Source: JABFRJ01 sp031409695
GTDB taxonomy: Bacteria > Pseudomonadota > Alphaproteobacteria > Rhizobiales > Hyphomicrobiaceae
DNA: 20,556 nucleotides
Direction of reading: 5' to 3'
Assembly: GCA_031409695.1 (NCBI GenBank)
Contig: JANNXS010000245.1
Coordinates: forward strand, 1-20,556
Shown: positions 1 to 8,126 of the stretch, piece after piece
Position numbering within the stretch: position 1 is the first letter of the stretch
Layout of the letters: the number at the start of each line of letters is the position of its first letter
Notes under the pieces: model-generated
What the model was told of the DNA's origin: nothing
Seen by the model: the letters and a program-made list of their open reading frames with translations, nothing else
Databases searched by the model: none
Position numbers and translations under genes: made by a program

Positions 1-114
1 TGGATCAACGGAGAGTGGGACGAGTACCAAACGTACTATATTGAAGCAGAACTCGCTCGACTCTATCCCGACCGAAAGTTACTAATCAAGCGCCGCTTAC
101 GTACATTACCATAG
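1..114 (+). CDS. C-terminal end of an unknown protein (5' partial)
   Basis: The first frame is open from base 1 to a TAG at 112-114 and gives 37 residues, beginning WINGEWDEY and ending in a basic tail (KRRLRTLP). The residues are well mixed and aromatic/charged, as in a real protein C-terminus, but I do not recognise the family. The DNA here is visibly AT-richer than the genes that follow, and the next recognisable gene (dxr) lacks its 5' half. This suggests the piece belongs to foreign or rearranged DNA abutting the dxr fragment. It could also be a chance open frame, since only 114 bases are visible. Confidence 0.35.
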   Translation, partial: WINGEWDEYQTYYIEAELARLYPDRKLLIKRRLRTLP

Positions 115-143
115 CGGAACGCTGGTTACGCCCGTTAATAACT

Positions 144-998
144 GTGCCCGACAATGCATTAGCGACGAGACACTGCGACATTGGTTTTCTGATTTCATTA
201 AGGAAACCAACGGCCGGTTATCTGTTTATGGCCGCGGTCAAGCGGCACAGCGCAACCTTGCTGCCCGTTGACAGCGAACACGCCGGTGTCTTCCAGGCGC
301 TTGCCGGTCATGACCTCACGGGTATTTCGCGCATCACCATCACCGCCTCGGGCGGCCCGTTCCGCACCTGGACATCGGCGGAGATTGCGGCGGCGACGGT
401 CGGCAAGGCTCTGAAGCATCCCAATTGGACCATGGGCCGCAAGATCACCATCGACAGCGCCACACTCATGAACAAAGGCTTGGAGCTGATTGAGGCGCAC
501 CATTTGTTTGGCATGCCCGCCGACAAACTCGGGGTCGTCGTGCACCCACAGTCGATCGTGCACGCATTGGTTGAGTACATTGACGGCTCGGTGGTAGCGC
601 AACTTGCCAACCCAGATATGCGGTCACCGATTGCGCTTGCTTTGGCGTGGCCGCGTCGCATGCCGTCACCCACGCCACCGCTGGACCTGGCAAAACTCGC
701 GACGCTGACCTTTGAGGCGCCGGATGAGCTTCGCTTTCCAGCCCTCCGCCTCGCTTGGGCGGCATTGCGGCGCGGTGGTGGGGCAACGGCTGCGCTGAAT
801 GCCGCCAACGAGGTTGCAGTCGAAGGCTATTTATCCGGTCAACATAAATTCCCGCATATCGCCCTGGCAGTTGAGGAGACGCTCAACCATATGGAGATGA
901 TTGGGGCGCTCGGCGAGCCGACGAGCATCGACGCCGTCATGGCGATTGATAGCGAGGCGCGGCGGGTTGCAGGACAGCGCCTCAGTGTTTTGGTATAG
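144..998 (+). pseudogene. dxr: 1-deoxy-D-xylulose-5-phosphate reductoisomerase, N-terminally truncated
   Basis: The intact enzyme converts DXP to MEP with NADPH in the non-mevalonate isoprenoid pathway and is about 390-400 residues long. This frame has 284 codons from a GTG, and recognisable DXR sequence begins only near residue 29 (ATG at 228). Retained: the metal/substrate motif LPVDSEH (residues 40-46, D43 and E45), SGGPF, MGRKITIDSATLMNKGLE with the catalytic N-K-x-x-E residues, HPQSIVH, and the C-terminal helical domain. Missing: the NADPH-binding Rossmann domain with its GxTGxxG motif and the LANKE motif, roughly the first 120-135 residues. The replacement residues 1-28 come from AT-richer DNA and are unlike DXR, and the frame stays open upstream only to base 45. 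The product cannot bind NADPH in the usual way, so I call a pseudogene. An assembly join at about 210-230 is the main alternative. Confidence 0.75.
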
Positions 999-1109
999 CG
1001 CGGTGTGCTATCAGAACGCTCACTATGACTGATCGGGATGATGGTCCAGGTGTGGTCAGGTCGCAAGGCCAAAGCCTAGTTCGCAATATAGTCCGCGGGT
1101 GCGCGCGAC

Positions 1110-1114
1110 AGGAG
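1110..1114 (+). promoter_or_regulatory. Shine-Dalgarno of rseP
   Basis: AGGAG lies 10 bases before the ATG at 1125 and fixes the RseP start. In this frame the first transmembrane segment with HELGH follows immediately. Confidence 0.7.
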
Positions 1115-1124
1115 CTGAAATTTC

Positions 1125-2270
1125 ATGCTGCAGTTCGGCTCCGTCCTGTGGATTATGCTGGCCTTTCTGGTCGTGCTTTCGATCCTGGTTGTCATCCATG
1201 AGCTCGGCCACTACGGAGTCGGGCGCTATTTCGGCGTCAAAGTCGAGGCTTTCTCAGTCGGATTTGGTCCAGAACTCTGGCACCGTATCGACAAGAATGG
1301 CACCCGCTGGCGCATCGCGCTCTACCCGCTCGGCGGGTATGTTAAGTGGGCTGGAGACGACAACGGCGCCTCCATGCCAGACCGTGACGCCATCGCCCGC
1401 ATGACGCCTGAACAGCGTGCGGGGTCGTTTCACGCCAAGCCCGTCGGTCAACGAGCGGCTATCGTCGCGGCTGGCCCGATTGCCAATTTTCTGCTGGCAT
1501 TCCTGCTGTTTACGCCGGTTTACTGGTTCTACGGTGACTATCGCGCGCCTGCCAAGATCAGCGATGTTGTCGCAGGCGGTATGGGGGAACGCGCGGGTTT
1601 TAAAGCCGGTGACCGCGTCAAATCGATCGATGGGATCGATATTCTGACGTTCGAGGACCTGGTCGAAAAAGTCAGCCGCAGCCCGGACCAGACCCTGACA
1701 TTCGTTGTGGAGCGCGGCGGCAAGCTTGAGACATTGACGGCCACGCCGCGACTTGAAAACACCGACACGATTGTCAAGCGGATCGTCAAGGCCGGACGCC
1801 TCGGTCTGAAGGGGCCTGTCAAAGAGGATATTGAGAAAATCGAGTTCAGTTTACCCGGTGCTTTCATTCACGGCGTGAAACAGAGCATAAACATCGTCGT
1901 GAAGACGTTGGCGTACCTTTGGCGGGTGATTTCGTTCCAGCAGCATGGGGACCAGATCAGCGGTGTCGTTGGCATTGCTGTGACGTCTGGAGAAGTGGCA
2001 AAATTTGGATTTGTGGCCATGGTAATGCTGGTGGCTGGCATGTCGGTCAACCTTGGCTTTGCCAATCTGCTGCCGATCCCGATCCTCGATGGCGGACACT
2101 TGGTGTTCTACGCCTTCGAAAAGCTCCTCGGCAAACCTCTGAGCGAACGCACGCAAGAATACGCCTTCCGGTTCGGCATCTCGGTGCTGTTGCTGTTGTT
2201 TATGTATGCGATGTTCAATGATGTGACCGGCTATAACTGGAGCAAGGTTCTGTCTGGCAAACCAAGCTGA
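1125..2270 (+). CDS. rseP: RseP/YaeL family intramembrane site-2 zinc metalloprotease
   Basis: RseP cleaves membrane-embedded anti-sigma factors and leftover signal peptides inside the cytoplasmic membrane. The 381-residue protein opens with a hydrophobic segment carrying the zinc-binding HELGH motif (residues 25-29). A second membrane span lies at about 110-130 and a PDZ domain at about 130-205. The second active-site motif, N-L-L-P-I-P-I-L-D-G (from residue 314, Asp322), sits in a C-terminal membrane region. Only one PDZ is apparent, whereas E. coli RseP has two. The start is supported by an AGGAG ten bases upstream. It follows the dxr remnant by 126 bp, matching the classic dxr-rseP-bamA order. 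A C-terminal hydrophobic segment ends near residue 366. Family assignment is secure; the anti-sigma substrate is unknown. Confidence 0.95.
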   Translation: MLQFGSVLWIMLAFLVVLSILVVIHELGHYGVGRYFGVKVEAFSVGFGPELWHRIDKNGTRWRIALYPLGGYVKWAGDDNGASMPDRDAIARMTPEQRAGSFHAKPVGQRAAIVAAGPIANFLLAFLLFTPVYWFYGDYRAPAKISDVVAGGMGERAGFKAGDRVKSIDGIDILTFEDLVEKVSRSPDQTLTFVVERGGKLETLTATPRLENTDTIVKRIVKAGRLGLKGPVKEDIEKIEFSLPGAFIHGVKQSINIVVKTLAYLWRVISFQQHGDQISGVVGIAVTSGEVAKFGFVAMVMLVAGMSVNLGFANLLPIPILDGGHLVFYAFEKLLGKPLSERTQEYAFRFGISVLLLLFMYAMFNDVTGYNWSKVLSGKPS

Positions 2271-2819
2271 CGGTTTAATAACTTCACTTGTCGGTGACAG
2301 GGTCCGCTGCAGCGAAATATGCCTTTTGCACGATCTGAACGACTTTCATGAAAGCCGTTCATTACGTCTTTGAACCAGGCACAAAAGCAGGCCCAGCCTC
2401 AGGTTTCATCGGCATTAGCGCCGTTTTGCGATGTGGCCGCCGTAGCGTATTCCATACGGCCCCCGAATAAGCACGAGTGAAGCAGTTTTGCCACTTCCCG
2501 AGGCAGGCTTGAATCGGTAAACATCGCATCGGACGTATCTTGCCGTGGCAACTTTGCGATGTGCGCAGATGCCTTGGATGCACCTAATCGGGTCAATGCC
2601 GCTTGATGGTTGTTGCGACTCGGGGTCTGGTGACGAAAGTCGAGTGCCGTAAGCGTCGGTGCCATGCTTAGCTGCCATCTGGCAGCGTGGTTGGCCCAAA
2701 AAGACGAGACGCAGTCGAGTTGGAACGAGAAGCGCCCTAGAGTTGGATGATCAACACGCGCCGGTGTTGGTCGTTGGCAAGTGTCGGGGGATCGGCGAAC
2801 CGAAAGGCAGACGCTGCAC
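2271..2819. other. 549-bp rseP-bamA gap without a convincing gene
   Basis: This gap is long compared with the short rseP-bamA spacing usual in alphaproteobacteria. It holds a 24-nt imperfect palindrome near its start. Short frames exist on both strands: a 40-codon one from ATG 2349 on plus, and one of about 88 codons on minus ending at 2399. None has a clear ribosome-binding site or a family I recognise. The bamA promoter most likely lies in the last 150 bases. I see no tRNA, recognisable riboswitch or insertion-sequence end. Confidence 0.6.
2337..2360. repeat. 24-nt imperfect palindrome downstream of rseP
   Basis: Arms GAACG (2337-2341) and CGTTC (2356-2360) flank one A/C mismatch and the perfect 12-mer CTTTCATGAAAG (2343-2354). 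No T-run follows, so it is a poor intrinsic terminator. As near-perfect dyad DNA it could be a regulator site. Confidence 0.5.
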
Positions 2820-5258
2820 ATGCGTACGTTCGGGGTTATCACGCGACTTGCTGCGGCGCTGGTGTTGGGAGCACCCGCAATCGCGGCTGGTCTGTACCTT
2901 TTAGCTGCACCGGCAATGGCACAGTCGTCTGTCATCCGTGACATCGCTGTCAGCGGCAACCGTCGCGTCGACGCGCAAACGGTTCGCACCTATTTGAAAT
3001 TCAACGTCGGTGATGCCTTCGATGCGGGCAAGGTCGACCAGTCGATCCGCGCCTTGTTCTCAACCGGACTGTTCGCCGATGTCAGCATTTCCCGCACGAG
3101 CAGCGGCGTTGCTGTGTCCGTCCGGGAAAACCCGGTGGTGAACCAAGTCGCGTTTGAAGGCAATAGCGAGGTCGAAAAAGCCACGCTCGAGGGCGAAGTG
3201 CAGCTGAAGCCGCGCTCGGTTTACACACGATCCAAGGTGCAGGCCGACGTCCAGCGCATTCTCGACATCTACCGCCGCCAGGGTCGATTTGCGGCTAAGG
3301 TAGAGCCGAAACTGATCGAGCTCCAGGATGGCCGCGTTAACGTTGTCTTTGAGATCAACGAAGGTGGCACCACGAAGGTTAAAAGCATCTCATTCGTTGG
3401 CAACCGCGCCTTCAATGATGGCCAACTTCGCGACATCATCACGACGTCCCAATCTGGACTGTTCGATTTCCTCAAGGGGACGAACATTTATGATCCAGAT
3501 CGCCTTTCACTCGATCGGGAGCTTCTGCGTCAGTACTACCTGAAGAACGGCTATGCCGACGTTCGGGTCGTTTCTGCAAACGCTGAGCTTGATCGCGACG
3601 GGTCGGGGTTCTTCATCACCTTCGTCGTCGAAGAAGGTCCGCTGTTTAAGTTTGGGGCGGTCAACATCGAGTCGAAACTTGGTGGCGTGAACATCCCGGC
3701 GCTTCAGGGCGAGGTGCTAACTCAAGCCGGAGCACTGTTCGATCTTTCCGCGCTCGATAAAACGACAGAGAAATTGACGCTCGCCGTCTCGGAGCAGGGT
3801 GTGGCCTTTGCCCGCGTCCGTCCGCAGACGACACGGGATCCGTCGGGTCAAGCCATCAACATCACGTATCTCATTGACGAAGGCCCAAAGGTCTACATCG
3901 AGCGGATCAACGTCAGCGGCAATCAACGCACTCAGGATTACGTCATCCGTCGTGAATTCCGCTTGGCCGAGGGCGACGCCTACAACCCCCTGATGGTGGA
4001 ACGTGCCAAAAAGCGCCTTCAAAGTCTGGGGTTCTTCAAGACAGTTGACGTCAAGAGGCGCCAGGGCGGTGCTCAAGATCGGGTCGTCCTGGACGTGGAT
4101 CTGATAGAGCAGTCCACCGGGGAGCTGTCCTTTGGCGCTGGGTACTCGACGGCAGAAGGCGTGATTGGTGATATCTCGCTCACGGAGCGAAACCTCCTTG
4201 GCAAAGGTCAGTTTGTTCGCCTTCGGCTCGCCGGTTCGGCTGAGCGGGTCCAGATCGATCTGAGCTTCACGGAGCCACGCTTCCTGGATCGCAACATCGC
4301 AGCCGGTTTCGATATCTTTCATAAGGGGACGACGAAATCTGCCACCCAGCCGTTCGCAACCATGAAAACGGGCGGGTCGTTACGTTTAGGCTTCCCTCTG
4401 GCCGAGAACTTCTGGCTCAGCACGTCTTACACACTGTCTTATGATGTGATCAAAGACGTCGATTTCAACAATGCTTCGCGCGCTATCGTTGAAGCCGCAA
4501 ACTTGAACGGCGGCAAGACGATCACGTCGTCTACCGGACTTGGTTTAACCTATGACGCGCGCAACCATCCAAATACACCTACGCGTGGCTTCTTCCTGAC
4601 CGCCGGCGTCGATCTCGCCGGCCTCGGTGGTGACGTGAATTATGTACGGACAAACGCCGAAGCGCGCGGCTATTACCCGGTGACTGAAAAGATCACCTTT
4701 GTGACGCGGGCTGCTGCTGGCCATATCATGGGTTGGGGCGGTGACGACGTGCGCTTGCTCGACCTGTTCCAAAAGGGCGGCGAGACGGTTCGGGGCTTCG
4801 GCCAATCTGGCTACGGGCCACGCGATACAGTCGTTCAGACCGCAGCGGCAACGTTCAACCCAGATGGTACACCGTTGGCTGCGGCGCAGTATGGCTATGG
4901 CAGTGGCAGCGCGCTCGGCGGCACCACATATTGGACGACGACAGCTGAGCTGCGCTTCCCCATTCCGCTGATTCCGGATGAACTGGGAATCAGCGGAGCA
5001 GTGTTTGCCGACGCTGGCTCTTTGTTCGGCGCTGGGGCGACAGCGAAGGTGTTTAATAACCAGTGCGGTTTGGCGACTCCAAACGGTCAGACCGGCGTTT
5101 GCCTCGCCGACAACGCTTCAATCCGGGCCTCGGTTGGTGCGAGCCTGCTCTGGAATTCGCCTCTTGGGCCGTTGCGCCTCGACATTGCAAAAGCGCTCAA
5201 GAAGGAAGTCGAAGACAAGACCCAGCTCGTTCGCTTCGGTGCCTCGACAAAATTCTGA
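2820..5258 (+). CDS. bamA: Outer membrane protein assembly factor BamA
   Basis: BamA (Omp85) is the central channel that folds and inserts beta-barrel proteins into the outer membrane. I choose ATG 2820 over the upstream GTG 2781 because it gives a clean signal peptide: MRT, a hydrophobic core, and AMA|QS cleavage after residue 34. An AAAGG lies about 12 bases before it. The mature part begins with the typical POTRA opening (VIRDIAVSGNRRVD). Five POTRA repeats fill roughly residues 36-430, recognisable from repeated I-x-V-x-G-N phrases. A 16-strand barrel of about 375 residues follows, with the FxRG-like loop motif (VRGFGQSGYGPRD) and the C-terminal GASTKF ending in Phe, the beta-signal read by the Bam complex itself. 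Length is 812 residues. Unusually, lepA rather than lpxD follows. Confidence 0.95.
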   Translation: MRTFGVITRLAAALVLGAPAIAAGLYLLAAPAMAQSSVIRDIAVSGNRRVDAQTVRTYLKFNVGDAFDAGKVDQSIRALFSTGLFADVSISRTSSGVAVSVRENPVVNQVAFEGNSEVEKATLEGEVQLKPRSVYTRSKVQADVQRILDIYRRQGRFAAKVEPKLIELQDGRVNVVFEINEGGTTKVKSISFVGNRAFNDGQLRDIITTSQSGLFDFLKGTNIYDPDRLSLDRELLRQYYLKNGYADVRVVSANAELDRDGSGFFITFVVEEGPLFKFGAVNIESKLGGVNIPALQGEVLTQAGALFDLSALDKTTEKLTLAVSEQGVAFARVRPQTTRDPSGQAINITYLIDEGPKVYIERINVSGNQRTQDYVIRREFRLAEGDAYNPLMVERAKKRLQSLGFFKTVDVKRRQGGAQDRVVLDVDLIEQSTGELSFGAGYSTAEGVIGDISLTERNLLGKGQFVRLRLAGSAERVQIDLSFTEPRFLDRNIAAGFDIFHKGTTKSATQPFATMKTGGSLRLGFPLAENFWLSTSYTLSYDVIKDVDFNNASRAIVEAANLNGGKTITSSTGLGLTYDARNHPNTPTRGFFLTAGVDLAGLGGDVNYVRTNAEARGYYPVTEKITFVTRAAAGHIMGWGGDDVRLLDLFQKGGETVRGFGQSGYGPRDTVVQTAAATFNPDGTPLAAAQYGYGSGSALGGTTYWTTTAELRFPIPLIPDELGISGAVFADAGSLFGAGATAKVFNNQCGLATPNGQTGVCLADNASIRASVGASLLWNSPLGPLRLDIAKALKKEVEDKTQLVRFGASTKF

Positions 5259-5334
5259 GGTCTGGACAGCCTGAAGGTGCCACGGCTCGCAGCGATGCGG
5301 GCCGTTTGCGTATCCGGGCTCCGACTCATGGGAT

Positions 5335-5475
5335 CCAAGGGACAAGTCCCTTGGCGGGTCGAGGGCAGAGCCCTCGCCTTGTCTTCTCCGCGCGCCGTTG
5401 CGTTTGCCGTCCTACGGACGGCTTGCGAGGGGCTTTCAGCCCCCTCGCGCTCCCCCGACAAGGACTTCGCCCTTG
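5335..5475. repeat. Array of five consecutive palindromic hairpins between bamA and lepA
   Basis: Five inverted repeats lie in a row. (1) CCAAGGGAC/GTCCCTTGG with AA loop, 5335-5354. (2) CGAGGGC/GCCCTCG with AGA loop, 5360-5376. (3) GCCGTCC/GGACGGC with TAC loop, 5406-5422. (4) GCGAGGGG/CCCCTCGC, 5425-5448. (5) CAAGG/CCTTG, 5459-5475. Such GC-rich palindrome clusters resemble REP-like intergenic elements seen in alphaproteobacteria. The first two could also end bamA transcription. No ribosome-binding site supports the frames that cross it. Confidence 0.75.
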
Positions 5476-5551
5476 ACCCATTTGTAAGATTCAGGGGCTG
5501 CGGCCATCGCGTCGCCTTCTAAAGGTCCGTGCGCAATGCTACTTGCTCCTG

Positions 5552-7354
5552 ATGACCGACACGTCCCTCATCCGCAATTTTTCGATCATCGCCCACATCG
5601 ATCACGGCAAGAGTACCTTGTCCGATCGATTGATTCAGCTTTGCGGCAACGTCGCCCAACGCGATATGCAGGATCAGATCCTCGACTCGATGGATATCGA
5701 GCGCGAGCGTGGCATCACCATCAAAGCCCAGACCGTCCGCCTTGATTACAAGGCACACGATGGCAAAATCTATCAGCTCAACCTGATGGACACGCCGGGC
5801 CACGTTGACTTCGCCTATGAGGTATCCCGCTCGCTCGCCGCCTGTGAGGGCGCAGTGCTCGTCGTCGACGCCTCCCAGGGCGTTGAGGCGCAAACGCTTG
5901 CCAACGTCTACACCGCCATCGAGGGCAACCTCGAAATCCTGCCCGTCCTGAACAAGATCGACCTGCCCTCAGCTGACGCAGATCGCGTCAAACAGCAGAT
6001 TGAGGATGTCATCGGTATCGACGCTTCAGAGGCGGTCGGCGTGTCCGCAAAGACCGGCCTGAACGTCGAGCAAGTTTTGGAGGCCATTGTCAAAAAGCTG
6101 CCGCCGCCGAAGGGCGATCGCAACAAGCCGCTGAAGGCAATGCTGATCGACAGCTGGTATGACACCTATCTCGGCGTGGTTGTGCTTGTGCGTATCATCG
6201 ATGGCGTCTTGAAGAAGGGCCAGCGCGTCAAACTGATGTCGAAAGATATCGTTTATGGCATTGATCGCGTCGGTATCTTTCGCCCGAAGCAGCAGATGTT
6301 GGAAGAACTTGGCCCCGGTGAAGTCGGTTTCTTCACGGCCGCCATCAAACAGGTCGCCGACACCCGCGTGGGCGACACGATCACCGATGAAAAGGGTGGC
6401 ATCAGCGATCCGCTGCCGGGCTTCAAGCCCGTGCAACCGGTGGTCTTCTGTGGTCTGTTCCCTGTTGATGCCGCGGATTTTGAGGACCTGCGCGAAGCCG
6501 TCGCCCGTTTGCGTCTGAATGATGCGAGCTTCACCTATGAAACGGAGAGTTCGGCGGCCCTCGGTTTCGGGTTCCGCTGCGGCTTCCTCGGCCTCCTACA
6601 CCTCGAGATCATCACCGAACGTCTCGAACGCGAATTCAATATGAGCCTGATCACGACGGCGCCGTCCGTGATCTACCATCTGCAAATGAACGACGGCTCG
6701 ATGATTGAAATGCACAATCCGGCGGATATGCCGGACGTGATGAAAATCAAACACGTTGAGGAGCCCTGGATTTCTGCGACCATTCTCGTGCCCGACGAGT
6801 ACCTCGGCGCGGTACTGAAACTCTGCCAGGATCGTCGTGGTCGCCAGACGCAACTGACCTACGCTGGCACGCGCGCGATGGTGGTCTATGAGTTGCCACT
6901 GAACGAGGTGGTGTTCGATTTCTATGACCGCCTCAAAAGCGTGTCGCGCGGCTACGCGTCGTTCGACTACAAGATCATCGGCTACGAGGAAAATGACCTC
7001 GTTAAATTATCGATGCTGGTCAACAGCGAGCCCGTCGATGCTCTGTCGATGATCGTGCACCGCACGCGTGCCGAGGCACGTGGACGTTCCATGTGTGAAA
7101 AACTCAAGGAACTGATCCCGCCGCACATGTTCCAGATCCCCGTGCAGGCAGCCATCGGCGGCAAAGTCATCGCGCGCGAAACCATCCGGGCGCTGCGCAA
7201 GGACGTGATCGCCAAATGCTACGGCGGCGACATCAGCCGCAAACGCAAACTGCTCGACAAACAGAAGGCCGGTAAAAAGAAGATGCGCGAATTCGGCCGC
7301 GTCGAAATCCCCCAGGAAGCATTTATCGCCGCGTTGAAGATGGACGAGAATTGA
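5552..7354 (+). CDS. lepA: Elongation factor 4 (LepA), ribosome-associated GTPase
   Basis: LepA is a translational GTPase that acts on ribosomes during initiation and stress and can back-translocate them. The 600-residue length matches E. coli LepA (599). GTPase motifs are G1 AHIDHGKST (14-22), G2 with the ERGIT sequence, G3 DTPGHVDF and G4 NKID. EF-G-like domains follow, then the LepA-specific C-terminal domain ending with the basic KRKLLDKQKAGKKKMREFG stretch. I choose ATG 5552 because the conserved N-terminus (TDTSLIRNFSIIAH) starts there. A TTG at 5543 would add three residues. No strong Shine-Dalgarno is visible, only an AAAGG 26 bases upstream. A mutated, internally deleted second copy of its 3' part lies at 8411-8531. 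Confidence 0.95.
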   Translation: MTDTSLIRNFSIIAHIDHGKSTLSDRLIQLCGNVAQRDMQDQILDSMDIERERGITIKAQTVRLDYKAHDGKIYQLNLMDTPGHVDFAYEVSRSLAACEGAVLVVDASQGVEAQTLANVYTAIEGNLEILPVLNKIDLPSADADRVKQQIEDVIGIDASEAVGVSAKTGLNVEQVLEAIVKKLPPPKGDRNKPLKAMLIDSWYDTYLGVVVLVRIIDGVLKKGQRVKLMSKDIVYGIDRVGIFRPKQQMLEELGPGEVGFFTAAIKQVADTRVGDTITDEKGGISDPLPGFKPVQPVVFCGLFPVDAADFEDLREAVARLRLNDASFTYETESSAALGFGFRCGFLGLLHLEIITERLEREFNMSLITTAPSVIYHLQMNDGSMIEMHNPADMPDVMKIKHVEEPWISATILVPDEYLGAVLKLCQDRRGRQTQLTYAGTRAMVVYELPLNEVVFDFYDRLKSVSRGYASFDYKIIGYEENDLVKLSMLVNSEPVDALSMIVHRTRAEARGRSMCEKLKELIPPHMFQIPVQAAIGGKVIARETIRALRKDVIAKCYGGDISRKRKLLDKQKAGKKKMREFGRVEIPQEAFIAALKMDEN

Positions 7355-7380
7355 AGGGTGTCGGCAGGTGCAGGCCGCCG

Positions 7381-7695
7381 GTGAAAGTTCGGTATCGCGC
7401 TTGGCTCGTCAGTTTTGTGTGCTTCAGCGCCCTTCTGTGGCTGTTGCTGGAACTCTGGCCCCTGGTCGGCAGATTGCCAGTCGAGGTGACTGACACAAAC
7501 GGCCGCGTGCATCGCTTGGATCGCGTGGGAACTACTGGTGAATGTACCATTATCGCGGAACAATTCTCCAGCGCTCGACTGGGTCCGAGCGAAGCCTTAC
7601 ACGTGTGCTGCGTAACGACGGGTCGCCGCTTGGTTGCCCACTGCGCATGTTCACTGCACCAGAAGCCCGATTGCTCTTTTTCGCTCCGGCGCTAA
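7381..7695 (+). CDS. Putative small membrane-anchored protein
   Basis: A GTG at 7381 opens a 104-codon frame; an in-frame TTG at 7351 would overlap the lepA stop. Residues 6-26 are strongly hydrophobic (AWLVSFVCFSALLWLLLELW), suggesting one membrane span. A short polar domain follows (VTDTNGRVHRLDRVG), then a Cys-rich tail. No Shine-Dalgarno is evident and I do not recognise the family. From about 7542 a different frame also looks protein-like, so a frameshift in a decayed gene is possible. It sits in the accessory stretch between lepA and the lepA remnant. Confidence 0.35.
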   Translation: MKVRYRAWLVSFVCFSALLWLLLELWPLVGRLPVEVTDTNGRVHRLDRVGTTGECTIIAEQFSSARLGPSEALHVCCVTTGRRLVAHCACSLHQKPDCSFSLRR

Positions 7696-7787
7696 ATCTG
7701 TATCAGCGCTATCTAACTGAAATCATGCGAGGATCTCAGATCGCGTGCTTTCAAAGGCCGAAAGTCCTGACGCTGGTCGTCGAATAG
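7542..7787 (+). CDS. Putative small protein overlapping the preceding frame
   Basis: An 81-codon frame runs from ATG 7542 to TAG 7787. Its C-terminal half (TAPEARLLFFAPALNLYQRYL...) reads like protein. A TGA sits immediately before the ATG, so it cannot be extended upstream. It overlaps the upstream small frame out of phase by about 150 bases. It could be the rest of that gene after a frameshift, a short independent gene, or chance. No family is recognised and there is no clear ribosome-binding site. Confidence 0.25.
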   Translation: MYHYRGTILQRSTGSERSLTRVLRNDGSPLGCPLRMFTAPEARLLFFAPALNLYQRYLTEIMRGSQIACFQRPKVLTLVVE

Positions 7788-7793
7788 CTTCCC

Positions 7794-8126
7794 TTACCCC
7801 ACAACCTCGCGCATCTCTCCCGGCTGTATTGCGCTGATCACCCCCATCACCTCGGCCGCCAGGGGTATGAGATCGACCATTCGGTTCGTCTTCGCCCGAA
7901 CCACGATGACTGAAATTGTGCGCCCTGTGAGGTTTTGCTGCTTCACGAGGCTTGCGTCGACTGTCACGAACACGTCGAACTTGCCGTCGATTGCCGCGAG
8001 CAGCAACCCGTTCTTGTGGTCTTGAAGGCCAACGTAGCGCGCCGTCACCACGTCTGCGGTTCTTATATGATGCCGAAAATCGGCCGGCACGCAGGCATCG
8101 AGAATGACTCTCTTGCGCCCACTCAC
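7794..8126 (-). CDS. DUF5615 PIN-like toxin
   Basis: This 110-residue protein fits the DUF5615 PIN-like family, predicted ribonuclease toxins paired with DUF433 antitoxins. Visible hallmarks are the N-terminal strand with acidic residue (VILDACVP, D10), the H-KNG-LL segment (residues 37-43), FDVFVTVD (D57), the following KQQNL motif, and the VIVVRAKTNRMVDLIPL block. Translation starts at a GTG (8126-8124) that overlaps the TGA of the upstream DUF433 gene as GTGA, so the pair is translationally coupled. Length is normal for the family. Toxicity and RNA target are inferred from family membership, not shown by the sequence. Confidence 0.85.
   Translation of the reverse strand: MSGRKRVILDACVPADFRHHIRTADVVTARYVGLQDHKNGLLLAAIDGKFDVFVTVDASLVKQQNLTGRTISVIVVRAKTNRMVDLIPLAAEVMGVISAIQPGEMREVVG

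Noticed and set aside
2399..2989. Minus-strand frame covering the rseP-bamA gap and the bamA start
   Set aside because: It overlaps the BamA signal peptide and first POTRA. Its last 88 codons are more protein-like but have no ribosome-binding site or known family, so it is not called as a gene.
3717..4322. 201-codon minus-strand frame inside bamA
   Set aside because: It is fully antisense to well-conserved BamA POTRA and barrel sequence, with no family resemblance.
5063..5476. Plus- and minus-strand frames across the hairpin array
   Set aside because: They read through bamA's end and palindromic DNA. Open frames here are a by-product of GC-rich repeats.
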